NCBI GenBank assembly: GCA_900551395.1
Contig: URVX01000067.1
Coordinates: 1 to 6,353 of the forward strand
Direction: 5' to 3'
From: an uncultured Subdoligranulum sp.
Lineage (GTDB): Bacteria > Bacillota > Clostridia > Christensenellales > CAG-314
Length of the DNA: 6,353 bases
The position numbers and the translations under genes were made by a program. The notes under the pieces are model-generated. The model searched no databases, was not told the DNA's origin, and saw only the letters and a list, made by a program, of their open reading frames with translations. How positions within the stretch are numbered: the stretch's first letter is position 1; each line of letters begins with the position of its first letter. Below, one piece after another: positions 1 through 5,901 of this stretch.

Positions 1-543
1 AAGGGCAAGCTGGTGCTCGACCTTGTGGGCAATCCCGGCGGAAACGTCGAGTACGCCGAAGAAATCGCCGGTTATTTGTGCTATGACAGGCAAAATACCT
101 CCAACAACTCCAATCTGCTCGTCACGACGCTTAAGAGTCGCTCGGGAACGCTTGCAACCTACTCCACTCAGTCCGTTTACGCCAATTATTTCGACGTCAG
201 TGCGACTGAGCCGCAGATAGTTGCGATTACGGACAATATGAGCGCAAGCGCAAGCGAGCTGCTGTTGGGCGCCATGCTTGATTACGGCACTGCGGTGCAT
301 GTCGGAACCACCACTTACGGAAAGGGCATTGCACAGACTATCATGCCTTTGGAATATTACGAAACGCTGCGTTTTGCGGACGGCAGCACTCAAAGATATC
401 CTTACGGGATTTATTTTACGGCGGCAAAGTTTTATACTCCCAAAAACGTAAACAAACACGGAGTGGGCTTTACTCCGTCGGAGGAAAACAGATTTACCGA
501 CGTGGACGCCATGATAGAAAGGGCGGCGGAATTGTTGGGATAA
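1..543 (+). CDS. S41 family C-terminal-processing serine protease, 5' truncated
   Basis: This is the C-terminal 180 residues of a Ctp/Prc-type protease; the start lies left of the window and the frame is open to base 1. S41 enzymes use a Ser-Lys dyad to cleave near the C-terminus of exported or envelope proteins. Seen here: the substrate-binding LDLVGNPGG segment (visible residues 6-14), then the SASASE motif (81-86), whose middle Ser, residue 83 (codon 247-249), is the expected nucleophile. The general-base Lys follows in the YGKG motif at residue 108 (codon 322-324). The 25-residue Ser-Lys spacing matches E. coli Prc Ser430-Lys455. The signal or membrane anchor and any PDZ domain would be upstream and cannot be judged. 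After the core only about 70 residues remain, so there is no large C-terminal extension. The stop is TAA at 541-543, with a terminator 20 bases later. I am sure of the family but not of the ortholog or substrate. Confidence 0.93.
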   Translation, partial: KGKLVLDLVGNPGGNVEYAEEIAGYLCYDRQNTSNNSNLLVTTLKSRSGTLATYSTQSVYANYFDVSATEPQIVAITDNMSASASELLLGAMLDYGTAVHVGTTTYGKGIAQTIMPLEYYETLRFADGSTQRYPYGIYFTAAKFYTPKNVNKHGVGFTPSEENRFTDVDAMIERAAELLG

Positions 544-563
544 AAAATTGCAGAAAGATTTTT

Positions 564-594
564 AAATCCGGTCTCAGATAGACCGGATTTTTTT
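564..594 (+). terminator. Rho-independent terminator of the S41 protease gene
   Basis: A perfect 10-bp stem (564-573 with 581-590, core ATCCGGTC/GACCGGAT) closes a 7-base loop that can shrink by one further T-A pair, and it runs directly into seven T residues (588-594). It begins 20 bases after the protease stop codon on the same strand, so it should end that transcription unit and isolate it from the small gene at 820. Confidence 0.92.
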
Positions 595-819
595 AAACGA
601 AAAAAAATTTCCTATTCTGTCTCGCGCGGCGCACAGGTTCGGACAAATTCATGCCTGAACATGTGCATATATGCGCATATGTGACGAAAGGCGCGCTTGG
701 GCGCGTCAAATGCTCAGGTGCGCATATGAAATTTCTTTGCTCTGCTTTGTATAAAAGGGGACTTGCTTGTCAATGCTTTTGACAGCGGAATACGCTAATA
801 AAAAAGGAGGAAAAGCCGC
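595..819. other. Dyad-rich intergenic or leader region, no supported gene except the RBS at its end
   Basis: This 225-base gap lies between the protease terminator and the small gene at 820. It holds several short symmetrical elements: an imperfect inverted repeat pairing 633-642 with 654-664; two overlapping perfect palindromes, GCATATATGC (665-674) and ATATGCGCATAT (669-680); a TGACG/CGTCA pair (682-686 with 704-708) enclosing a GC-rich hairpin (690-696 with 701-707, loop TTGG, one G-U pair); and the 10-mer TGCGCATATG, present at both 672-681 and 719-728. No convincing promoter pair was found: TTGACA at 779-784 has no -10 box at a proper distance, and TATAAA at 750-755 has no -35 box. The region could be a structured 5' leader, a small RNA or a set of operator sites. 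The sequence alone does not decide between them. Confidence 0.5.
803..810 (+). promoter_or_regulatory. Strong ribosome binding site of the small gene at 820
   Basis: AAAGGAGG is a near-perfect anti-Shine-Dalgarno match ending 9 bases before the ATG at 820-822. It is the main reason for calling this very short reading frame a real gene. Confidence 0.88.
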
Positions 820-969
820 ATGAAATTCAATCCCGGCGAAACCGCCCCCAAATCGGGCACTTACAACGTAGTGGACTCCAACGGCAAGGTGATGAATACT
901 GCCGAAGTCAAAAAGGGTCAGACACTGCCGCCTACGCAAAGCAGCAAATGGCACTACGAAATCGACTGA
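820..969 (+). CDS. YjzC-like small protein, 49 aa
   Basis: A complete 49-residue protein (ATG 820-822, TGA 967-969) with the strong Shine-Dalgarno site AAAGGAGG placed 9 bases upstream. From the N-terminus it reads a short FNPGETAP motif (residues 3-10), SGTYNVVDSNG (12-22), a VKKGQTLPPT segment (30-39) and a final W-H-Y element (44-46). This order, PG-x-x-AP, SG-x-Y, a K-x-G-x-x-x-P-x-T loop and then W-x-Y, resembles the YjzC family of small Bacillota proteins as I remember it. The family has no established function. There is no signal peptide, membrane segment or Cys, so a soluble cytoplasmic protein is expected. The gene stands alone between two terminators (564-594 and 979-1005), so it is probably transcribed by itself. 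The coding call is firm and the family call is moderate. Confidence 0.8.
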   Translation: MKFNPGETAPKSGTYNVVDSNGKVMNTAEVKKGQTLPPTQSSKWHYEID

Positions 970-978
970 GTTCGATGG

Positions 979-1005
979 AAAAAAAGACGGTTCACCGTCT
1001 TTTTT
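979..1005 (+). terminator. Rho-independent terminator of the small YjzC-like gene
   Basis: A GACGG/CCGTC stem (986-990 with 995-999) closes a TTCA loop and is extended by A-T pairs between the A run at 979-985 and the T run at 1000-1005. It lies about 10 bases after the TGA at 967-969. The A run and T run on either side would let it work on both strands, but the only gene ending here is on the plus strand. Confidence 0.9.
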
Positions 1006-1024
1006 CATTATTCCGCGTTTATTG

Positions 1025-1053
1025 TTGCATTTTTTCCCGTTTAAAGCTATAAT
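1025..1053 (+). promoter_or_regulatory. Sigma-A type promoter for the metallophosphoesterase gene
   Basis: TTGCAT (1025-1030) and a perfect TATAAT (1048-1053) are separated by exactly 17 bases. Transcription should begin near 1060, giving an untranslated leader of only about 14 bases before the ATG at 1074. That leader just holds the GGGAAG ribosome binding site (1065-1070). The leader is too short for a riboswitch or leader peptide. Confidence 0.85.
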
Positions 1054-1073
1054 ATTTTCAAAACGGGAAGAAA

Positions 1074-2171
1074 ATGGAAGAAAATACGAAAAATCAGCCT
1101 GACGGCCGCTTTAAATATTACAGATTCAATCGGTTTTACGCTTTGATTGTTGTTGCCGCGATTCTTGCGGCGCTGCTTCTGTTCGTTATTCTTTCAGTCT
1201 GTATTTCGCCGCAAAGGTCTGTTCTTGACAGCTATCTGTGGAGCGCGTCGGACGAATACGACGCGGCGATTTATCCGTCTGTGGAGGTTGCGTCAAACGG
1301 CCGCTTCAGAATAATGCAGGTTTCGGACGTGCATATCCTGAGCGGAGGCGCGCTGGACAGAAAATCCTTGGATTTTGTAGACAGAGCGATAGACAGCGCA
1401 AAGCCGGACCTTCTGGTTGTGACGGGGGATCTTGCTCTTGCCACCGACAATGCTTACGCCTTTTCCGTGTGGGACAAATTCATATCGCGAAAAGGAGTAA
1501 AATGGGCTTTTGTTTTCGGCAACCATGATTCCACAGGGTATGCCGACAAGACCAGACTGTGCAAGCTGCTCGGAGACTATTCCGGATGTCTTTTCGCGCA
1601 GGGACCGATAAACCTCGCCGACGAAAGATACGACTACATGCTGGGCAACTATCAGGTGCGGCTTACCGACGCCTACGGGAACACTCTGTATTCGCTCATT
1701 TTTATGGACAGCGGGGAAAAAGGCAGGAAGGACGACGGAAGATATGCGACTTTTACCGACTCTCAGGTCGCATGGTATGAGTGGCTTGTAGAGGGCACGA
1801 ATGCCGACGCAGGCAAAAACGTCAAAAGCATGGCGTTTTTCCACATACCGCTTATTCAGTATGCGCAGGCTGCGGACGCCGTCGGACTGGACAAATCGAC
1901 AGGGCTTGAAGAAGGGGTATGCTCAAGCAAGCGCGATTCGGGTATTTTCGACAGCATGAAGCGGCTGGGGAGCACGGTTGCGACTTTTTGCGGGCACGAC
2001 CACCAGAACACATTCGCCGTAGATTACGAAGGAGTAAAGCTTTGCTACGGCGGCAGCGCGGGCTACACTACTTACGGACGCGTCGGGCTGAAATGTGTCC
2101 GCGTCATTGACCTGGACGTGTACGGAGAGGAGTTTTCAACGGAAATTCTGTTTGAAAAGGAGCTGGACTGA
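1074..2171 (+). CDS. Membrane-anchored Dcr2-like calcineurin-type metallophosphoesterase
   Basis: This 365-residue protein has a basic N-terminal segment (residues 1-20), one hydrophobic helix (about 22-44) and then a catalytic domain to the C-terminus. By the positive-inside rule the domain should face outside the membrane. All five blocks of the calcineurin-like fold are visible: SDVH with Asp85 and His87, TGD at 117-119, GNHD at 149-152, His257 in FFHIP, and GHDH at 307-310. These are the expected dinuclear metal ligands, so the enzyme should be an active phosphomonoesterase or phosphodiesterase; the substrate cannot be read from sequence. The GHDHQN and YGGSAGYTTYG context resembles the Dcr2/YkuE-like branch. 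The start fits the GGGAAG site at 1065-1070 and the promoter at 1025-1053. The ABC-F gene begins 44 bases after the TGA stop, on the same strand, so co-transcription is likely. The family is secure and the substrate unknown. Confidence 0.92.
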   Translation: MEENTKNQPDGRFKYYRFNRFYALIVVAAILAALLLFVILSVCISPQRSVLDSYLWSASDEYDAAIYPSVEVASNGRFRIMQVSDVHILSGGALDRKSLDFVDRAIDSAKPDLLVVTGDLALATDNAYAFSVWDKFISRKGVKWAFVFGNHDSTGYADKTRLCKLLGDYSGCLFAQGPINLADERYDYMLGNYQVRLTDAYGNTLYSLIFMDSGEKGRKDDGRYATFTDSQVAWYEWLVEGTNADAGKNVKSMAFFHIPLIQYAQAADAVGLDKSTGLEEGVCSSKRDSGIFDSMKRLGSTVATFCGHDHQNTFAVDYEGVKLCYGGSAGYTTYGRVGLKCVRVIDLDVYGEEFSTEILFEKELD

Positions 2172-2202
2172 CGTTTTTCCATGCGTTTTCCAAAACATAA
2201 AC

Positions 2203-2208
2203 AGGAGG
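2203..2208 (+). promoter_or_regulatory. Ribosome binding site of the ABC-F gene
   Basis: A perfect AGGAGG lies 7 bases before the ATG at 2216-2218 and fixes that start. The 44-base gap after the metallophosphoesterase stop contains no terminator hairpin and no room for a leader-peptide attenuator of the kind known upstream of some ABC-F resistance genes. Confidence 0.85.
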
Positions 2209-2215
2209 AAAACGG

Positions 2216-3565
2216 ATGTCTTTGATAAATGTAAAAAATCTTACATTCGCCTATCCCGGCAGCTTTGACAATGTCTTTGACAACGTCGGCTTCAAGCTGG
2301 ACACGGATTGGCGTCTGGGGCTTGTCGGCAGAAACGGAAAGGGCAAAACAACGCTTTTAAGGCTGCTTGGCGGGCAGTACGAATATGACGGGACGATTGA
2401 CTCGACCGTAAAATTTTATTATTTCCCTTTCGAGGTGAATGAGAAAAATCAAAGTGTTTTAAATGTGCTCGGTGAGCTTTGTCCCGACGCTCAAAGCTGG
2501 GAGACATCCAAAGAACTGAATTTGATCGGGCTTGGCGAAGAAATCGGGGACAGAAGCTTTTCTACGCTTTCCGAAGGAGAAAAAACCAGAGCTTTGCTTG
2601 TAGCGCTGTTTCTCGCCGGGGACGGCTTTGCGCTTATCGACGAGCCGACAAATCATCTGGACATGGATTCCCGCCGCGCATTGGGCACGTATTTGAGCGA
2701 AAAGAGCGGATTTATACTTGTTTCCCACGACAGACGGCTGCTTGACCGATGCGTCGACCACATCATGTCAATCAACAGGGCGGATATAGAAATAAGAAAA
2801 GGGAATTTTTCCGATTGGGAGCGGGACAAGGAAAACCGCGACAGACTTGAGCAGGAGCAAAACTGCCGTCTGAAAAAGGATATGGAGCGGCTTAACGAGG
2901 CTGCGACCCGTTGCGCGCAATGGTCGGACAAAACCGAAAGCTCCAAAAAGGGCAGAAACGCGGGAGGGCTTAAGCCCGACAGAGGCTATGTCGGACACAA
3001 AGCGGCAAAAATGATGAAGCGCTCCAAGGTCATCGAGCTGAGGCGCGAAAGAGCGTCGGAGGAAAAACAGGCGCTGCTCAAAAACGTCGAAGAAACGGAG
3101 GATTTGAAAATTTTCTCTCAAGTTTATCCCAAACACAGCCTGATGGAGCTCAAGGACTGCTCGTTGTTTTACGGGGAGCGCAGGGTGTGCGGACCGTTAA
3201 ATTTCGTCGTGGAAAACGGGGACAGAATAGCTCTAAGCGGAAAAAACGGCAGCGGAAAGTCAAGCGTGCTAAAGCTTGCAATCGGCGAACCGATAACGCA
3301 TACGGGAAGCTTTTTTGCGGGGCAGGGCTTGAAAATTTCTTATCTGCCGCAAAGCGTCGATTTTTTAAAGGGCAGTCTGAGGGACTATGCGCTTCAACGG
3401 GACATAGACGAGTCCTTGCTCAAAACGATACTCCGCAAGCTGGGTTTGGAAAGAACGCAGCTCCAAAAGGATATGTCGGAATTTTCGGCGGGACAAAAGA
3501 AAAAAGCCGCTTGGCGGCTTGTCTTTGCGAAAGGGCGCATCTGTATGTCTGGGACGAGCCGTTGA
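2216..3565 (+). CDS. Lsa-type ABC-F ribosome protection protein, main frame, interrupted by a frameshift
   Basis: As read, 449 residues. The first 430 align throughout with the Lsa group of ABC-F proteins, cytoplasmic ATPases that bind the ribosomal E site and displace lincosamides, streptogramin A and pleuromutilins. Seen: first Walker A GRNGKGKTT (38-46), signature LSEGEK (118-123), Walker B with ALIDEPTNHLD (139-149), switch His171, a charged inter-domain linker (about 200-305) including GHKAAKMMKRSK (260-271), second Walker A GKNGSGKSS (342-350) and second signature FSAGQKKK (423-430). After Lys430 the frame loses similarity and stops at 3563-3565, so the second Walker B motif is missing. 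The missing part continues intact in the -1 frame (3505-3696). Adding one A to the A6 run at 3500-3505 would give a normal 493-residue protein. A single-base deletion or sequencing error is likeliest; recoding is possible. The fold is certain. The resistance role is inferred from family and applies only if the full protein is made. Confidence 0.9.
   Translation: MSLINVKNLTFAYPGSFDNVFDNVGFKLDTDWRLGLVGRNGKGKTTLLRLLGGQYEYDGTIDSTVKFYYFPFEVNEKNQSVLNVLGELCPDAQSWETSKELNLIGLGEEIGDRSFSTLSEGEKTRALLVALFLAGDGFALIDEPTNHLDMDSRRALGTYLSEKSGFILVSHDRRLLDRCVDHIMSINRADIEIRKGNFSDWERDKENRDRLEQEQNCRLKKDMERLNEAATRCAQWSDKTESSKKGRNAGGLKPDRGYVGHKAAKMMKRSKVIELRRERASEEKQALLKNVEETEDLKIFSQVYPKHSLMELKDCSLFYGERRVCGPLNFVVENGDRIALSGKNGSGKSSVLKLAIGEPITHTGSFFAGQGLKISYLPQSVDFLKGSLRDYALQRDIDESLLKTILRKLGLERTQLQKDMSEFSAGQKKKAAWRLVFAKGRICMSGTSR
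3499..3520 (+). other. Frame-break site: A6 run directly followed by a 7-bp hairpin
   Basis: The zero-frame codons here are AAG AAA AAA GCC, so the run is G followed by six A (3499-3505). Directly against it is a perfect stem, AAGCCGC (3504-3510) with GCGGCTT (3514-3520), and a TTG loop. Moving back one base at the A run joins the upstream frame to the intact downstream one with no residue lost or gained in the expected GQKKK-to-Walker B spacing. A classic A-AAA-AAG slippery heptamer exists as a string (3500-3506) but is not in the zero frame, and the usual 5-9 base spacer before a stimulatory hairpin is absent. Both points favour mutation or read error over programmed frameshifting. Confidence 0.75.
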
Positions 3566-3696
3566 ATTATGTGGACGTTTTGAGCCGTATCCAGCTTGAA
3601 CGTCTGCTTACGTCGTATACTCCGACCATTTTGTTTGTGGAGCACGACGAGGCTTTTGTAAATAATGTGGCAACCAAAGTGGTTTGTCTTGGTTAA
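3505..3696 (+). pseudogene. C-terminal segment of the Lsa-type ABC-F gene in the -1 frame
   Basis: This is the displaced end of the gene starting at 2216: 63 codons and the stop TAA at 3694-3696. Counted in the repaired 493-residue protein, it starts at Ser431, then LAACLCERAHLYVWDEP supplies the second Walker B with catalytic Glu448, LNYVDVLSR follows as the D-loop region, and FVEHDEAF holds the second switch histidine. These motifs are fully preserved, with no stops or further indels, so the break is either recent or artificial. There is no start codon with a ribosome binding site near the beginning, so this segment is not expected to be translated independently. Confidence 0.85.
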
Positions 3697-3726
3697 AAAG
3701 AAAAGCGCCGCTAAAGCGGCGCTTAA
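3697..3726 (-). terminator. Shared terminator between the convergent ABC-F and pckG genes
   Basis: A perfect 9-bp stem (AAGCGCCGC at 3703-3711 with 3716-3724) closes a TAAA loop. Read on the minus strand it is followed by TTTTCTTT, a good U tract for ending pckG 4 bases after its stop (3728-3730). Read on the plus strand the tail is a weaker TTAAATTATTT, which may still serve the ABC-F gene that stops at 3696. An almost identical hairpin ends the gene at 5902. Confidence 0.88.
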
Positions 3727-3727
3727 A

Positions 3728-5482
3728 TTATTTGAGTCTGTTTTTCAGGTTTTCCAACTCTTTCCTCAAGGCTTGGGGCAGCCTGTCGAATTTGGCGTAG
3801 TGCTCCTCGATAAGCTCCGTTTCCTTTTTCCATTGCTCGTTGTCTATTTCAAGCAGCTCGTTTAAACTCTCGCGCGTCATGTCAAGACCGTCGAGATTTA
3901 TGTCCTGCGGACGGGGAACAAAGCCTATGGGAGTGTCGTCTGCCTCCGCCTTGTCCTCGCAGCGGTCGATTATCCAGTCCAGGACTCTCAGATTGTCGCC
4001 GAAGCCCGGCCACAAAAATTTTCCGTTTTCATCTGTGCGGAACCAGTTGACGTTGAAAATCTTGGGAGCGTCCTTGATTTTGCCCATTTCCAACCAATGT
4101 CCGAAGTAGTCGCCCATATTGTAGCCGCAGAAAGGCAGCATTGCCATAGGGTCGCGGCGCAGCACGCCTACGGCGCCCGTAGCAGCCGCAGTCGTTTCGC
4201 TTGCCATCACGCTGCCCATAAAGACTCCGTGCTCCCAGCTTCTCGACTGATAGACCAGCGGAACGGTTTTCGCGCGTCTGCCGCCGAAAACTATAGCGGA
4301 AATTTTCACGCCCTGCGGGTCTTCGAATTTGTCCGACAGGCAAGGGCAGTTTTTTGCGGGTGCGGTAAAACGGCTGTTGGGATGCGCGCCTTTGACTCCG
4401 CTGTCCTTATTCCAGCGCTGCCCTTTCCAGTCGAGAGCATTTTCGGGAGCTTCTCCCAATCCCTCCCACCAGACCGTGTTGTCGTCGAGGTTTTGCACCA
4501 CGTTGGTGAATATGGTGTTTCGGGAAGTGGACGCAAGGGCGTTGGGATTGGATTTTTCATTTGTGCCGGGCGCTACGCCGAAAAAGCCGTTTTCGGGATT
4601 GACGGCATACAGCCCGCCGTCCTTACCCGGTCTGAGCCAGGCAATGTCGTCGCCCACCGTCGTCACCCTGTAGCCGTTTCTGACATATCCTTCCGGAGGA
4701 ATAAGCATGGCAAGGTTGGTTTTGCCGCAGGCGGAGGGGAAAGCCGCGCATATATAGCGCGTTTTGCCGTCCGGCTTGGTGAGTCCGAGTATAAGCATGT
4801 GCTCAGCCATCCAGCCCTCGTTCCGCGCCTGGCAGGATGCTATTCTCAACGCAAAGCATTTCTTGCCCAAAAGGACGTTGCCGCCGTAACCGCTGTTGAC
4901 CGACCAGATGGCATTGTCCTGAGGGAAATGGCAAATGTATCTTTTTTCTTCGTCAAGCCGGGCGGTGCTGTGCAGACCTTCTACAAAGTCGCCGTTTTCG
5001 CCGAGCGCGTCGAGAACCTCGCTGCCTACCCTCGTCATGATGTTCATGGAAAACACGACGTACAGACTGTCGGTGATTTCTATTCCTATTTTTGCGAAAG
5101 GACTTCCCACCTTGCCCATAGAGTAGGGTATGACGTACATGGTGCGTCCCTTCATGCACCCGTCGAAAATGCCCTCCAGCATAGAATAGGCTTTTTCCGG
5201 CTGCATCCAGTTGTTTGTGGGACCTGCATCCTCCTGCTTGTCGCAGCAGATGAAGGTTCTTCCCTCGACGCGGGCGACGTCGTTTACCGCTGAGCGGTGG
5301 AGAAAGCAGCCGGGAAGCTTTTCATCGTTCAAAGGAATCATTTCCCCCGTGGAAACTGCCTTGGCGAGAAGCGTGTCGTAAAGCTCCTTGCTGCCGTCTA
5401 TCCAGACAACCTTTTCCGGCTTACACAGCTTTTCTGCGCGGCTGATAAATTTGTTCAGCTTTTGATTTTTAAGGTAATTCAT
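3728..5482 (-). CDS. pckG: Phosphoenolpyruvate carboxykinase, GTP-dependent (EC 4.1.1.32)
   Basis: A complete 584-residue cytoplasmic enzyme that interconverts oxaloacetate plus GTP with phosphoenolpyruvate, CO2 and GDP. It links the C4-acid pool to gluconeogenesis, or runs anaplerotically in fermenters. Seen: PEP-binding Arg71 region, EDAGPTNNW (84-92), GKK with metal ligand Lys208, AEH with His228, the P-loop FPSACGKTN (248-256) containing the hyper-reactive Cys252, VGDDIAW (276-282) with metal ligand Asp279, FGGRR (399-403), and the guanine-binding Phe481, Phe489 and Phe494 in NWFR and FLWPGF. These correspond to rat Lys244, His264, Cys288, Asp311 and Phe517/525/530, so all key residues are present. 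Length is close to the usual 590-620. The ATG at 5480-5482 is preceded by AGGGG (5491-5495, 8-base spacing) and a strong promoter. It is a single-gene unit ending in its own terminator. The GTP-type assignment is secure because the ATP-type enzyme is unrelated in sequence at this level. Confidence 0.97.
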   Translation of the reverse strand: MNYLKNQKLNKFISRAEKLCKPEKVVWIDGSKELYDTLLAKAVSTGEMIPLNDEKLPGCFLHRSAVNDVARVEGRTFICCDKQEDAGPTNNWMQPEKAYSMLEGIFDGCMKGRTMYVIPYSMGKVGSPFAKIGIEITDSLYVVFSMNIMTRVGSEVLDALGENGDFVEGLHSTARLDEEKRYICHFPQDNAIWSVNSGYGGNVLLGKKCFALRIASCQARNEGWMAEHMLILGLTKPDGKTRYICAAFPSACGKTNLAMLIPPEGYVRNGYRVTTVGDDIAWLRPGKDGGLYAVNPENGFFGVAPGTNEKSNPNALASTSRNTIFTNVVQNLDDNTVWWEGLGEAPENALDWKGQRWNKDSGVKGAHPNSRFTAPAKNCPCLSDKFEDPQGVKISAIVFGGRRAKTVPLVYQSRSWEHGVFMGSVMASETTAAATGAVGVLRRDPMAMLPFCGYNMGDYFGHWLEMGKIKDAPKIFNVNWFRTDENGKFLWPGFGDNLRVLDWIIDRCEDKAEADDTPIGFVPRPQDINLDGLDMTRESLNELLEIDNEQWKKETELIEEHYAKFDRLPQALRKELENLKNRLK

Positions 5483-5490
5483 TTGCGATA

Positions 5491-5495
5491 CCCCT
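5491..5495 (-). promoter_or_regulatory. Ribosome binding site of pckG
   Basis: Read on the minus strand, AGGGG lies 8 bases before the ATG and supports the 584-residue start. It falls inside a short leader of about 26 bases predicted from the promoter at 5516-5544. Confidence 0.65.
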
Positions 5496-5515
5496 GAAAA
5501 TTTATTATTTATTAG

Positions 5516-5544
5516 ATTTTAACCTTTTTATCAAAAATAGTCAA
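5516..5544 (-). promoter_or_regulatory. Sigma-A type promoter of pckG
   Basis: On the minus strand TTGACT (5539-5544) and TAAAAT (5516-5521) are separated by exactly 17 bases, and the spacer is AT-rich. Transcription should start near 5509. I see no convincing catabolite-responsive element or other operator palindrome around it, so regulation of pckG cannot be read from this sequence. Confidence 0.85.
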
Positions 5545-5860
5545 CGCGAAACGTACAATACGGGGAAATAAATTTCTTTTGGCAGCAGAATTTTATTTTA
5601 TAACTAAAATATAGAAATGCGGATTATGTCCTAAAAACAACATTTAAGGGATTTTCAAGAAAAATATCAATCGATTTTACAAATAAAATCGCCCGTGACT
5701 TTTACCGAACTAACGGGAGACATGAGGGGATTGACATTTGAAATGGTTTTTTTGTTTTAAACAAACTGTTTTAATTTTTGCAGAAAGGAACGATTACCTT
5801 TTTTGGCAATGTTAAAAATTTCTCAAAACGAAAATTATTGAATAACAGGACTTTAATCAC
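5545..5860. other. AT-rich intergenic region without a supported gene
   Basis: This stretch between the pckG promoter and the terminator of the next gene is visibly more AT-rich than the flanking genes. Frames are short on both strands and none has a good ribosome binding site. Minor structures seen: a perfect 8-bp hairpin (5672-5679 with 5684-5691, loop CAAA), CCCGT (5692-5696) facing ACGGG (5713-5717), an imperfect inverted repeat at 5780-5806 ending in six T, and a plus-strand TTGACA (5731-5736) whose best -10 candidate, TTTAAA (5756-5761), is at a poor 19-base spacing. A short plus-strand RNA is conceivable, but nothing is strong enough to annotate. Confidence 0.6.
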
Positions 5861-5892
5861 TAAAAAAATAAAAGCGCCGCTTAAGCGGCGCT
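5861..5892 (-). terminator. Rho-independent terminator of the zinc-ribbon protein gene
   Basis: An 8-bp perfect stem (AGCGCCGC at 5873-5880 with 5885-5892) closes a TTAA loop. On the minus strand it is followed by TTTATTTTTTTA, and it lies 9 bases after the stop codon at 5902-5904. The stem is the same as in the pckG terminator at 3703-3724. Confidence 0.92.
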
Positions 5893-5901
5893 AAAACTGA
5901 C

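Noticed and set aside
651..782. A 43-residue frame with five Cys upstream of the YjzC-like gene
   Set aside because: There is no Shine-Dalgarno site before the ATG, it runs through the palindromes and hairpins, and no family resemblance is visible. The Cys content is probably chance.
706..1008. A 100-codon minus-strand open frame over the small gene
   Set aside because: It runs through a terminator hairpin and lies antisense to the 49-residue gene at 820-969, which has far better translation signals.
1293..1844. A 183-codon minus-strand open frame
   Set aside because: It is antisense to the metallophosphoesterase catalytic domain, has no ribosome binding site and encodes no recognisable motif.
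3187..3504. Upstream part of the -1 frame in the ABC-F gene as an independent overlapping gene
   Set aside because: The translation before 3505 is basic and featureless, and the zero frame encodes the conserved Walker A and signature motifs there. Only the part after 3505 is real coding sequence.
3499..3520. Programmed -1 frameshifting as the default explanation for the ABC-F frame break
   Set aside because: The A-AAA-AAG string is not in the zero frame, the hairpin has no spacer from the A run, and I know of no Lsa-type gene that uses recoding. It is kept only as a possibility to test.
4097..5293. A 398-codon plus-strand open frame
   Set aside because: It lies wholly antisense to pckG, whose product has every catalytic motif. 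The plus-strand translation has no recognisable domain and no ribosome binding site.
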